Assembly: GCA_963731665.1 (NCBI GenBank)
Contig: CAVSWP010000011.1
Span: 620,001-684,000, forward strand
DNA from: Chersky-840 sp035604715
Lineage (GTDB): Bacteria > Actinomycetota > Acidimicrobiia > Acidimicrobiales > UBA8190
Reading direction: 5' to 3'
Length of the DNA stretch: 64,000 nucleotides
The number at the start of each line of letters is the position of its first letter. The first letter of the stretch is position 1. The notes under the pieces are model-generated. The model had not been told where the DNA came from, ran no database searches, and was given only the letters and a program-made list of their open reading frames with translations. This document shows positions 25,184 through 33,576 of the stretch, piece after piece. Made by a program: the position numbers and the translations under genes.

Positions 25184-26392
25184 TCACGAGGAGGAGCCGA
25201 ACTGGATCGGCACCGTCACGGTGCCGATCTTGCTCCATCTACCGGCCGAGGTGTCGAGGCGCCAGTCCGTGAACTGCGTGGAGGCCACGGCCAGCGCATC
25301 CACCACTCCTCCCGGGTCCACCGACACCGTCGCCGTCCCCGGCGGCGGCGTCGGCAGCGTGTGCCAGCCAGCGCCGGGGCCAGTCTCGGCAGCGAGTGCC
25401 GACCTCCCGCTCCCCCGGGTAACGATGACCACGAAGCCGCCCCCGGGCTCGACACCGGTGGAGGCGATCCGACCCGTGCCGAGGGGGAGCAACGCCGAGT
25501 GTGCCCATGCCCCACCGTCGGTGCCCGTGACCCCGATGAGACCCACCTGCGCCCGGCTGCGTACCGCCACCAGCGCGTCGGTCACACCGTCGAGATCGAC
25601 CAGGCGCAACACCTTCGTCGGCGAGGTCGCCAGCGAGCCCGAGAGTCGCGGCCCCACCAGGCGCCAGACGCCACCCGTGCGTCCGAAAATGCCGACGACC
25701 CCAGATACAGAGCACGACGTCCCCACCTGCACGGCGCGGGCGACGTCGAGGGCAACGGCGGTGAGCTCTCCGGCACCACAGCTCCGGCCCGCCCCCGACG
25801 AGGCGAGGGCCTGTCGGCTGACGAGCTTCGACCACATCGAGGTGTCCCCGGAGCTCTCGAACACTTGGCCCCCTCCGAGGCGCAACAGGGCGACGAGACC
25901 CCCGTCCGGCGACGACGCGAGGGAGTCGGGCACGGCGGCGAGAGCACCGGGGGCGAGCCCGGGCGACCACGTTCCTCCCTGGTCGACGCTCGAGGCCAGT
26001 GGGGAGAATTCGAGATCCTGGCTCGGCTCGAATCCCACCAGCGAGAAGGCGGCCTTGCCGTCGGCGGTCGGGCCCGTGGTCACGACGAGGCCTCCATTGT
26101 CGGCGACCCCGGGCGGGGTCACGAGCGTCCACCGTGACGTGCCAGGGGATCGGAAGAAGAGCTGCCAGAACGTGTTGTCCCGATCGTCCAATCTGCCCAT
26201 GGGCACCACGGCCACGCCGAAGGCCTCGGTGGCGAGCGTGCTGTTGAGCGGCACCCCCACCGCAAGCGGCGAGCCGGCCGGGGCCGCCCCCGTCCCGGGC
26301 GCGGCGCTCGAGCAGGCGGCCGCGCCGAGCACCACGGCCAAGAGCGCTGTCGTCGCCCTGACAGATGTCGCGCCGGCGGTGATCCTCCTCAC
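25184..26392 (-). CDS. Putative lipoprotein with propeller-like repeats, in the oxidase operon
   Basis: 402 residues; GTG at 26392 overlaps the stop of the SCO-fusion gene by 4 nt (26389-26392). The N-terminus is a short signal ending in VVLGAAACSS, a plausible lipobox with Cys27. The rest is Gly/Ser/Val-rich with recurring W-containing strands (QLFFRSPGTSRWTLV, GGTWSPGL, DTSMWSKLV, GGVWRLVG, GGAWAHSAL, GRWSKIG), resembling BNR/sialidase-like beta-propellers. Two Cys (SCGAGE, TSCSVS). No enzyme motif. Lies between the SCO fusion and ctaG; an external assembly or scaffold role is an inference. Confidence 0.72.
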   Translation of the reverse strand: MRRITAGATSVRATTALLAVVLGAAACSSAAPGTGAAPAGSPLAVGVPLNSTLATEAFGVAVVPMGRLDDRDNTFWQLFFRSPGTSRWTLVTPPGVADNGGLVVTTGPTADGKAAFSLVGFEPSQDLEFSPLASSVDQGGTWSPGLAPGALAAVPDSLASSPDGGLVALLRLGGGQVFESSGDTSMWSKLVSRQALASSGAGRSCGAGELTAVALDVARAVQVGTSCSVSGVVGIFGRTGGVWRLVGPRLSGSLATSPTKVLRLVDLDGVTDALVAVRSRAQVGLIGVTGTDGGAWAHSALLPLGTGRIASTGVEPGGGFVVIVTRGSGRSALAAETGPGAGWHTLPTPPPGTATVSVDPGGVVDALAVASTQFTDWRLDTSAGRWSKIGTVTVPIQFGSSS

Positions 26393-28254
26393 GCGTGGAT
26401 CACACGCTCGAGCGCGCTCGCCAGGTACTCCGAGAACGATGACGACGACGACGGGGAGCCGTCGCCGGGGTCGGCGCTCAGCACTTCGCGGGTGTGACCA
26501 CGGCCGTCGATGAGATAGGCCAGGTCGCTGTGGGCAACCATGGCGCCCGCCGGCAGGATGTCGGCCTCGATGCCGTACTGGTCCCAGACGTGCTCGAGCG
26601 CCGGCAGCGATCCGGTGAGGAACAACCAGTTCCGCATGTGCTCGAGGCCCTCTTGACGGTCGAACGCACTGGTCAGGGCGGTGGTGCGGTAGACCGGGTT
26701 GGCCACCACGGCCACGAACACCACCCGGGCCGAGTCGGCTCCCAGCAGCGCGTTGGCGCCGCGAAACGCCTGGGCGATCAGGGGGCAGTCCGAGGTGCAC
26801 ACCGGGTCGAGGAAGGTCAAGGCCACGGTCCGGCCCCGAAGGCCCGAAAGCGACACCGGGCGGCCGGCCTGGTCGAGGAGGCGGAACGCCGGAGCGGGAA
26901 GATTGACGATGTTGGGGGTACCGTCCACCGCCTCCGCCAGGATCGGGTCGGCATTCGGGTTGACCGACGCCGCCGCCATCGGCACGGCGCCCACGAGCAC
27001 CACGGCGATCGCCGCCAAGGCGGCCAGGACCCGCGTGAGGTAGCCGGGAGACACCCGGTCCCACCACGGCCTGGTGGACGGCACCCCGGCGCCGGCGGCG
27101 TGCTCGCCGGCGACGGCGGTAGGAGCACGGGCGTGGAGGGGAACCGGCACCGGCACCCTGGTCATGGCCAGGTAGCCCGAGACGAACACGAGCGCCATGG
27201 GCACCATGCTGTTGGGGTCGGTGCCCACGCCCCCGAGGAAACCCAGGTCCTGGACGAGGACCCAGTCCGCCACGCACAACGCCACCGCCACGTACACGGC
27301 CGGTCGCACCACTCGAGGCGTCCCGACCCAGAAGGCGATCCCGATCGCCGCCAGGAGGACCACGACCACGAGGTTGATGCCCCATCCGTGGGACGAGTCG
27401 AGGCGACCGAACGCCCGCAAGGTGGACGCCAAAGGACCGGGCTGGGTGGTCTGCGACATCTGGCGGACCATGGTGGTCAGCGTGCCCGGGCTCGACCCCC
27501 GGACCGCGCCCTGCCAGAACCCCCGACCGGGCCAGGCTTGGAGGACGGCCATGCCCACGAAGAACAGGCCGGTGCCCCGCAGCACCAGTCGGCCGAGCCT
27601 CGGGGCCGACCACGCACGTTCGGGGAGAGCCACGAGGGCGCCGGCCGCGCAATAGAAGAGGACAGCCCCGGGCGTGCCGAAGAGCCACGAGGCCCCCGGG
27701 CTGAAGATCCCGCCGAACGCCTCGCCGAACACCCAGACGACGAGCCCCCACCCCGTCGCCGCCAGACCGGCGAGCCGGGACCACCGTCCCCGGGGTGCCA
27801 GCAGAAGCAGCGCGCCGATCCCCAGCTGGAGCCACACCGCCGAGGCGGCGGCCTGGACGGGATGGTCGGTCCAGACCTTCACCCCGAAGTTCACGACGTG
27901 CTGGACCCAACCCGGCGACGAGCTCGCCGTCGGTTGGACCACGCTCGACGGCAGGCCCAACGGCATCGCCGATTGGAGCTGGAGCAGGCCGTCCAGCAGC
28001 CACAGCAGCCCGAACCCGATCCGCAGCACCCGGCGGGCCACGGGCTCGGGAGCCAGGCGCCATGGGCTCGGCTCGGCCGGGACGTGACCCGCCGCCACCG
28101 ATCGCCGGTACTGGGTGGTGCGCAGGACGTTCCACACCACCGACAACAGCGCCATGACCAGACCGATGAGCAGCATCTGGTGGAGAAGGGCGGTGTGGAA
28201 CGCCGACACGACCACGGGGTTCCTGGTCTGAAGGTACGTTCCCATCCCCGGCAT
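26389..28254 (-). CDS. Multi-pass membrane protein fused to a C-terminal SCO1/SenC domain
   Basis: 621 residues from ATG 28254 (alternative ATG 28245). The first ~440 residues have roughly ten hydrophobic segments (LLHQMLLIGLVMALLSVVW, VLRIGFGLLWLLDGLLQL, LGIGALLLLAP, ...), with a DoxX-like look in the first half. The last ~180 residues form a SCO thioredoxin fold: NLPAPAFRLLDQAG, VALTFLDPVCTSDCPLIAQ (Cu-binding C-x3-C) and MVAHSDLAYLID (third ligand His). A SCO domain at the end of a polytopic protein is uncommon. Probably copper insertion into the oxidase; the membrane half may handle copper or thiols. First gene of the minus-strand run toward ctaC-D-E, divergent from the kinase gene. Confidence 0.82.
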   Translation of the reverse strand: MPGMGTYLQTRNPVVVSAFHTALLHQMLLIGLVMALLSVVWNVLRTTQYRRSVAAGHVPAEPSPWRLAPEPVARRVLRIGFGLLWLLDGLLQLQSAMPLGLPSSVVQPTASSSPGWVQHVVNFGVKVWTDHPVQAAASAVWLQLGIGALLLLAPRGRWSRLAGLAATGWGLVVWVFGEAFGGIFSPGASWLFGTPGAVLFYCAAGALVALPERAWSAPRLGRLVLRGTGLFFVGMAVLQAWPGRGFWQGAVRGSSPGTLTTMVRQMSQTTQPGPLASTLRAFGRLDSSHGWGINLVVVVLLAAIGIAFWVGTPRVVRPAVYVAVALCVADWVLVQDLGFLGGVGTDPNSMVPMALVFVSGYLAMTRVPVPVPLHARAPTAVAGEHAAGAGVPSTRPWWDRVSPGYLTRVLAALAAIAVVLVGAVPMAAASVNPNADPILAEAVDGTPNIVNLPAPAFRLLDQAGRPVSLSGLRGRTVALTFLDPVCTSDCPLIAQAFRGANALLGADSARVVFVAVVANPVYRTTALTSAFDRQEGLEHMRNWLFLTGSLPALEHVWDQYGIEADILPAGAMVAHSDLAYLIDGRGHTREVLSADPGDGSPSSSSSFSEYLASALERVIHA

Positions 28255-28445
28255 TGCGTGCTCCCCATGCCCCGCCGGCCTCGGCGCGGATCCCTCGCCG
28301 TGGGGCGCATCATTGCAGAAACCCGCCCGCCAACCCACGCGACCGTGAATGGCCGAACGAGAGAACCGGTCCTGTTCTCCCTGTTCAGACGCCCGGAGCC
28401 GGCCACGGAGCCGGGGCGTGCCGGCGCCCGGGCAGGCGTGCCAGG

Positions 28446-29993
28446 ATGGCTGTCTCGCCGATGTCGCCACCCGCGATGACCCCGACCCTCCCTGCCACGG
28501 ACCTTCTGTGCGGCCGCTACCGGCTCGAAAGCCTGCTCGGCCGCGGCGGCATGGCCGACGTCTACCTGGCCACCGACGCCACCGGGGGCCCGGCGGTGGC
28601 CGTGAAGCTCGTCCGGTCCACCGACCCCGAGCTCGCCCGGCGACTGGCCCGGGAAGCCGATGCCGTGGCGAGGTTCGACCATCCCGGGCTGGTGCGACTC
28701 CTGGGCACCGAAGTCGTGAGGGACCAAGCCTTCTTGGTGATGGAGCTCGTCGACGGGCCTGCACTCTCCACCGTGCTGCGACGGGGCCCGCTTTCTCCCA
28801 GCCGGTGCGCAGTCCTCGGCACGTCCCTGGCCGACGCGCTCGCCTACGTCCATGGCGAGGGGATCGTGCACCGGGACGTGAAACCAAGCAATGTCCTGCT
28901 CGGGCCGGGACTCCGGGTCCGGCTGGCGGACTTCGGCATCGCCCAGCTGGTGGACACCTCGTCGCTGACGCTCACCGGCACGACTCTCGGCACGGCGGCC
29001 TACATGGCCCCCGAACAACTCGAACATCACCGCGTCGGGCCGGCCGCTGACGTCTGGGCGCTCGGGGTCGTCCTGCTCGAGTGCATGACCGGCCGGCGTG
29101 GCTTCGAGGGCAGCGCCACCGAGGTCATGGCGCGTCGCATGGCCGGGGCCGCGCCGTCGTCAGACGACTTGCCCACCCCGTGGCGCATCCTCGTCGCCTC
29201 GATGCTCGATCACGATCCCGCCCGCCGACCCGAGGCATCCGAGGTGGCCGAGATCCTGCCGTCACCGGCATTCGCCCGGCCCTGGAAACCCGACGCCATG
29301 GGTCCGGGGCCTACCGCCAAGATCCCGAGGAGCGACACCGCGCTCGTCGATGTCGGGCTCGCCTCCGGGAGTCCGGGAGCGGATCCGACAGACCGTGCTC
29401 GCCAGGCGGGAGGCGGACCCAGCCCCTACGGCGACCCACCGTCGACGAAGCGACGCCGCTACCGACGCGTGATCACGGTCTTGGTCGTCCTGGCCCTGAT
29501 CGCCCTGGGCTTGGGCGTGTCGCACTGGGCTCTCTCGGCTCACCCCAAATCCCCGAGACGTGCGGCCAATTCGTCGAGCACGACGTCCACCAACCCGACC
29601 ACGACATCCCCCACGACGACATCCCCCACGACGACGACCACCGTCGCCCCGTCACCCGGCGGCGCGTCAGCTGCACTCGCCCGTGACGTGCAACAAGGAG
29701 AGAGTGCGGGGACGCTGAGCTCCGACGTCGGCACCACGATCCTCGACCAGCTGGGCCAGGCGCTGGCCGCCGGCAACACCGGTGCCACCGGCCAGGCGTC
29801 CAGCGCCGTGGCGGCGATGGAGGGAGCCGTCGCCGGCGCCGCGCAGTCCGGGCAGGCCAGCCCGGCCGAGGCGGCCACGTTGATGGGAGACGTGGCCGCC
29901 TTGGCGACCGCCTTGAACGTCCCGGCCCCCACCACGACCTCCACGGCGTCCGGTGACACCACGTCGCCACCGGCCCATCACGGACATCATTAG
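28446..29993 (+). CDS. Receptor-type Ser/Thr protein kinase (PknB-like kinase domain)
   Basis: 515 residues. Kinase domain ~20-275: GRGGMADVY (Gly loop), VAVKLV (Lys54), HRDVKPSN (Asp144), ADFG (Asp162), GTAAYMAPE and DVWALGVVLLE. A juxtamembrane Pro/Arg-rich linker, one transmembrane helix (~341-360, VITVLVVLALIALGLGVSHW), a Thr/Pro-rich stalk (TTTSPTTTSPTTTT) and a small Ala/Gly-rich helical external domain follow; no PASTA repeats. The extracellular part resembles no sensor I know. Divergent from the SCO-fusion gene across 191 nt. Likely a membrane sensor kinase phosphorylating cytoplasmic targets; ligand unknown. Confidence 0.92.
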   Translation: MAVSPMSPPAMTPTLPATDLLCGRYRLESLLGRGGMADVYLATDATGGPAVAVKLVRSTDPELARRLAREADAVARFDHPGLVRLLGTEVVRDQAFLVMELVDGPALSTVLRRGPLSPSRCAVLGTSLADALAYVHGEGIVHRDVKPSNVLLGPGLRVRLADFGIAQLVDTSSLTLTGTTLGTAAYMAPEQLEHHRVGPAADVWALGVVLLECMTGRRGFEGSATEVMARRMAGAAPSSDDLPTPWRILVASMLDHDPARRPEASEVAEILPSPAFARPWKPDAMGPGPTAKIPRSDTALVDVGLASGSPGADPTDRARQAGGGPSPYGDPPSTKRRRYRRVITVLVVLALIALGLGVSHWALSAHPKSPRRAANSSSTTSTNPTTTSPTTTSPTTTTTVAPSPGGASAALARDVQQGESAGTLSSDVGTTILDQLGQALAAGNTGATGQASSAVAAMEGAVAGAAQSGQASPAEAATLMGDVAALATALNVPAPTTTSTASGDTTSPPAHHGHH

Positions 29994-30031
29994 GTCGTCT
30001 CCGCCACCACGTCTCCGGTGTCGACGCGCCT

Positions 30032-30556
30032 TCAGGCAGCGTCGCTGGGTATGACCCGGCTCACCAGTCCGCTGTCCACGTCGTAGCGCCAACCCTCGAC
30101 TTGGACACCGTCGGGGAGCACGGCGCAGGTCCGAACCGATTGCACGTCCGCCCACAAGGCGGCGTCGGGGTCGGGCATGGCAAGAAACCTCCAGCCCTCG
30201 CCGTGGGCGGCTTGCGTTGGACTCAACCCGGACCTGATCTCGCTCTCCTCACGGTTCGCAAGTGCGCAATCGGTGTGATGCATGACCGCCACACGCGTGA
30301 CGGCCAGGAAGGACGTCGCCAGCACCAACGATCGCAGGACATCAGGGGTGACTCGCCCGCCGCCATTGCGAACGATCTTGGCGTCGCCGGGCCTTAGGCC
30401 GAACATGGCCAGCGGCTCGATCCGGCTGTCCATGCAGGTGACCAGGCCGAAGCCCTTGGCGGCCTGGGCGGGGACCCCGCCCAGAGCGAAGAAAGACGAG
30501 TACCGGCGGTTGGCTTCGAGCAGTTCGTCGAAACTGGCGCCCGCTTCAGCCGTCAC
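30032..30556 (-). CDS. Beta-class carbonic anhydrase
   Basis: 174 residues from GTG 30556 (VTAEAGASFDELLEAN); a GTG at 30589 is also in frame. Zinc-site motifs are complete: Cys41-x-Asp43-x-Arg45 in LVTCMDSRIEP, and His94-x2-Cys97 in VMHHTDCAL, with the GDAKIVRNGGGRV segment of the small Rv1284-type beta carbonic anhydrases. Reversibly hydrates CO2 in the cytoplasm. Divergent from the SDR at 30695, with 138 nt between. Its partner genes do not suggest a specific pathway. Confidence 0.92.
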   Translation of the reverse strand: MTAEAGASFDELLEANRRYSSFFALGGVPAQAAKGFGLVTCMDSRIEPLAMFGLRPGDAKIVRNGGGRVTPDVLRSLVLATSFLAVTRVAVMHHTDCALANREESEIRSGLSPTQAAHGEGWRFLAMPDPDAALWADVQSVRTCAVLPDGVQVEGWRYDVDSGLVSRVIPSDAA

Positions 30557-30694
30557 GAGACACACGCCCCGACAACGCCGGACACACACTCACCCGAGGA
30601 AGAGCGGTCATGCGTCGAGAGGCTACCGATGGAACGTGCGGGGACAGCGAACGCCAGCGTGTTGGGCCTGGAGCCGATCCCCTATCCTCGCCTC

Positions 30695-31453
30695 ATGGAG
30701 ATCGCCGGCAAGGTCGCCGTGGTCACCGGGGCGGGGTCGGGAATCGGCCGGGCCTGCGCCCGGGCCCTGGGCAGCGCCGGGGCGGCCGTTCTGGTGGCGG
30801 ACATCGACGAGAGCGGCGGGCGCGACACCGTCACCGCCATCACCGGGGGCGGGGGGACGGCCGAGTCCGTTCGGGCTGACGTCAGTCGACTCGAGGACCT
30901 CTCGGCCATGTTCGGGGCGGCCGAAAGCCGGTTCGGCGGGGTCGACATCCTCTGCAACAACGCCGGCATCGTGTGTGGAGAGCCCCTGTGGCCGGCGACC
31001 GACCCGAAGCTCCTGTCGTCCCAGGTCATGGTGAACCTCGGAGCGGTGATCCTCGGCACCCGGCTGGCGGTCGACATCCTCGGGCCCCGGGGCGGGGGCG
31101 TGGTGGTGAACATTGCGTCTCTGGGAGCGCTCCTCCCCCTGGAAGACGAGCCCGGCTATTCCGCCACCAAAGCCGGGGTCGTCATGTTCACGCGGGCCTG
31201 CGCCCCCCTGGTGCGCACCCACAACATCCGAGTGAACGCCGTGTTGCCGGGCCTGGTCGACACGCCCCTGCTGCGAAAATCCGGCGACGGGTCCACCGAA
31301 GCCGCCTGGGCTCGCCAGGCCCGGGAGATCCTCCCGTTGCTGTCGCCCCAGGACGTGGCCGACGCCGTCTTGGAGATCGTCGGGGACGACAGCCTGGCCG
31401 GTCACTACCGCATCGTCGGTGAGCTGCCGGACTTCGTCACCGAGATGCTCTGA
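30695..31453 (+). CDS. SDR family NAD(P)-dependent oxidoreductase
   Basis: 252 residues from ATG 30695. Classical short-chain dehydrogenase: TGAGSGIGRACARALG (cofactor loop), VLVADIDES (Asp after beta-2 suggests NAD preference), DILCNNAGIV (NNAG), NIASLGALLPLEDEPGYSATKAG with the catalytic Ser/Tyr-x3-Lys, and a PGLVDTPLLR loop. It is followed 5 nt later by a Baeyer-Villiger-type monooxygenase, so the pair plausibly acts in sequence: alcohol to ketone by the SDR, ketone to ester or lactone by the monooxygenase (inference). Confidence 0.93.
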   Translation: MEIAGKVAVVTGAGSGIGRACARALGSAGAAVLVADIDESGGRDTVTAITGGGGTAESVRADVSRLEDLSAMFGAAESRFGGVDILCNNAGIVCGEPLWPATDPKLLSSQVMVNLGAVILGTRLAVDILGPRGGGVVVNIASLGALLPLEDEPGYSATKAGVVMFTRACAPLVRTHNIRVNAVLPGLVDTPLLRKSGDGSTEAAWARQAREILPLLSPQDVADAVLEIVGDDSLAGHYRIVGELPDFVTEML

Positions 31454-31458
31454 GTGCC

Positions 31459-32928
31459 GTGGCCGACGCCATAGCAGTCAAACCCGGTCTTCGGGTCGCC
31501 GTCATCGGCGCCGGGATGGCGGGGATCCTGGCCGCCGTCAAGCTCAAAGAAGCGGGGATCACAAACTTCGCCGTCTACGAGAAGGCCGATCGCCTGGGGG
31601 GAACGTGGCGGGAGAACACCTACCCAGGTCTCACCTGTGACGTCCCCTCCCACCTGTACTGCTACTCGTTCGCCCTCAATCCCGAGTGGAGCCATACCTA
31701 TCCTCCCGGAGAGGAGATCCAGCAGTACTTCGAGTCAGTCGCCCGACGCTATGGCGTGATACCCCACATCAGGTTCGGCGACGAGGTCGTGAGCTGCGCG
31801 TTTCGAAACGGACGGTGGCAACTGACGACGAACGGAGGCCATGGCGACGAAGCCGACGTCGTCATCGCCGCCACCGGGGTGCTGCATCATCCGAAGTACC
31901 CCGACATCAAGGGGCTCGAGTCGTTCGGCGGCGCCGTGTTCCACAGCGCGCGCTGGGATCACGCTGTCCCCATCGATCGACAGCGGGTGGGGATCATCGG
32001 GACCGGCTCGACCGCGGTGCAGATCGTTTCAGCCATCGCTGACCGGGTGAGCAAGCTGGTGTTGTTCCAGCGCACACCCCAATGGATCGTGCCGGCTACC
32101 AACCCCGCCTACACGTCCGACGAGAAGGCGGCCTTTCGCGATGACCACGACCTGATCATGCATCTGCGCGCCAGCGCCTCGCATCTGTTCGATTCCTTCT
32201 CCGATGCCGTCGTCGACTCCGACTCGCCCGCGATGAAGATGATCGAGGAGGTCTGCCGAGCAAACCTCGAGAACAACGTCCACGACCCAGGCCTTCGAGA
32301 GCGTTTGCGACCGGACTATCGCGCCGGGTGCAAGCGGCTCATCGTGTCGGGAGAGTTCTACCAGGCGATCCAGAAGCCGACCGCCGAGCTGGCCTCCGAG
32401 CCCATCGACCACATCGAGGCCGCCGGTGTCCGCACCGCCGACGGCGCATTGCACGAGCTCGACGTCCTGGTCCTGGCGACGGGTTTCAAGGTTGACGCCT
32501 TCGTCCGTCCCATGTCCGTGGTGGGTCGAGATGGCCAGGACCTCGAGCACGAGTGGGCCGATCGACCAGAGGCATACCTCTCGATCTCGGTTCCCGGATA
32601 CCCCAACTTCTTCATGGTCAACGGGCCCAACGGTCCCGTCGGCAACTTCTCCCTGGTGGAAGTGGCCGAGCTGCAACTGGGCTACATCATGCAGCTGATC
32701 GATCGGATCCGGTCGGGGGAGTGCCGAGAGGTCAGCGCAGCTCCCTCGGCCCTGGCGGAATTCGAGAGAGCCCGGGTCGAAGCGTCCAAGAAGACGGTAT
32801 GGGCGACCGGGTGTCACAGCTGGTACCTCGATGACCGTGGGATCCCCGCCGTCTGGCCCTGGCCGTTCGAGAGGTTCCGGGTCGAGATGGCGGCCCCCTC
32901 GTGGGAGGCCTACGAGCTCCGGGGTTAG
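31459..32928 (+). CDS. FAD-dependent monooxygenase, Baeyer-Villiger type
   Basis: 489 residues from GTG 31459. Two Rossmann motifs: VIGAGMAGILAAVKL (FAD) and VGIIGTGSTAVQIVSAI (NADPH). Between them is FGGAVFHSARWDHA, matching the Baeyer-Villiger fingerprint FxGxxxHxxxW. RLGGTWRENTYPGLTCDVPSH is the adjacent FAD-site motif (GGTW...YPG..CD), and LATGFK lies near the C-terminus. Inserts oxygen into ketones to give esters or lactones, using NADPH and O2. A cholesterol, terpene or cycloalkanone substrate is possible; not resolvable here. Confidence 0.93.
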   Translation: MADAIAVKPGLRVAVIGAGMAGILAAVKLKEAGITNFAVYEKADRLGGTWRENTYPGLTCDVPSHLYCYSFALNPEWSHTYPPGEEIQQYFESVARRYGVIPHIRFGDEVVSCAFRNGRWQLTTNGGHGDEADVVIAATGVLHHPKYPDIKGLESFGGAVFHSARWDHAVPIDRQRVGIIGTGSTAVQIVSAIADRVSKLVLFQRTPQWIVPATNPAYTSDEKAAFRDDHDLIMHLRASASHLFDSFSDAVVDSDSPAMKMIEEVCRANLENNVHDPGLRERLRPDYRAGCKRLIVSGEFYQAIQKPTAELASEPIDHIEAAGVRTADGALHELDVLVLATGFKVDAFVRPMSVVGRDGQDLEHEWADRPEAYLSISVPGYPNFFMVNGPNGPVGNFSLVEVAELQLGYIMQLIDRIRSGECREVSAAPSALAEFERARVEASKKTVWATGCHSWYLDDRGIPAVWPWPFERFRVEMAAPSWEAYELRG

Positions 32929-33047
32929 TCCCCGGGCGACGAACCCCTACCGGCCCACCCGCCCGCCCGGGTGAGCCCCACGGACGAGGCCTACTGAACG
33001 TCGCGCCGAAGTGGGCGGGGGCGGGGTGGACGCCTAAAGTAGCCGCC

Positions 33048-33486
33048 ATGTCAGAGTCAACAGGCCACGAACACGAGTTCACGATCAAGGGGGGCTCGAT
33101 CGCGCTGAGCGACCTCGGGCAGCTGCTCCCCGGGATGGCGGAAGTCATGCCCCTCGTCGGCGAGAGAATCTGGAAGTGCTACTACGCCGGCAAAGCTCGG
33201 AACAAGCCGCTGGCGAAATTCCAGCTCTCCGAGGCCGTCAACCTCATGGAGAAAGGCGCCATCCTGCGCCCCAAGTACGCCGAGGACATGGAGGTGTTCA
33301 CCTCCGAGAGCGTTTCGGCCGTCAGGAAGTGCATCGAGTCCGAGAACTGGGACGAACTTCGAACCAGCCTTCGCGGCCATGATCGAGACGGCCAACGGCT
33401 ATCACGAGAAGTACGACAAGGCGTTCCTGCGTTGGAAGATGCCCGACCAGCCCCCGCCTGACCTGGACATGACAGCCGGAGCCTGA
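33048..33486 (+). CDS. Conserved small protein of unknown function (frame broken near 33354-33359)
   Basis: ATG 33048 opens a frame that runs to GENWDEL at ~33357. The natural continuation (FEPAFAAMIETANGYHEKYD and a TAGA C-terminus) is one base later, ending at 33486. Removing one base (likely the extra A of GACGAAC) gives 438 nt and a 145-residue protein; without it the frame ends at 33461 with an unlikely Arg-rich tail. The product is acidic/basic mixed, with segments SIALSDLGQLLPGMAEVMP, WKCYYAGKARNKPLAKFQL, RPKYAEDMEVF. I do not recognise a family. Confidence 0.65.
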
Positions 33487-33526
33487 ACCGGGGCAATGCC
33501 CACGGGCGAGCAATAGCCCGCCCCGC

Positions 33527-33576
33527 CAGGTCAGGTCAGGTCAGGTCAGGTCAGGTCAGGTCAGGTCAGGTCAGGT
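33527..33576. repeat. Pentanucleotide tandem repeat (CAGGT)10
   Basis: Ten perfect copies of CAGGT (TGACC on the minus strand) lie between the converging 3' ends of the small protein gene and the ETF-QO gene. The ETF-QO stop codon TGA (33571-33573) is formed by the array itself. Tracts of this kind can vary in copy number by slippage. Confidence 0.95.

Noticed and set aside
25184..28135. 983-residue continuous minus-strand frame
   Set aside because: Only its last 402 codons are protein-like (lipoprotein); the N-terminal part overlaps the membrane-SCO fusion in another frame.
33527..33576. Tandem repeat considered as a CRISPR array
   Set aside because: 5-nt perfect units without spacers; no cas genes in the window.
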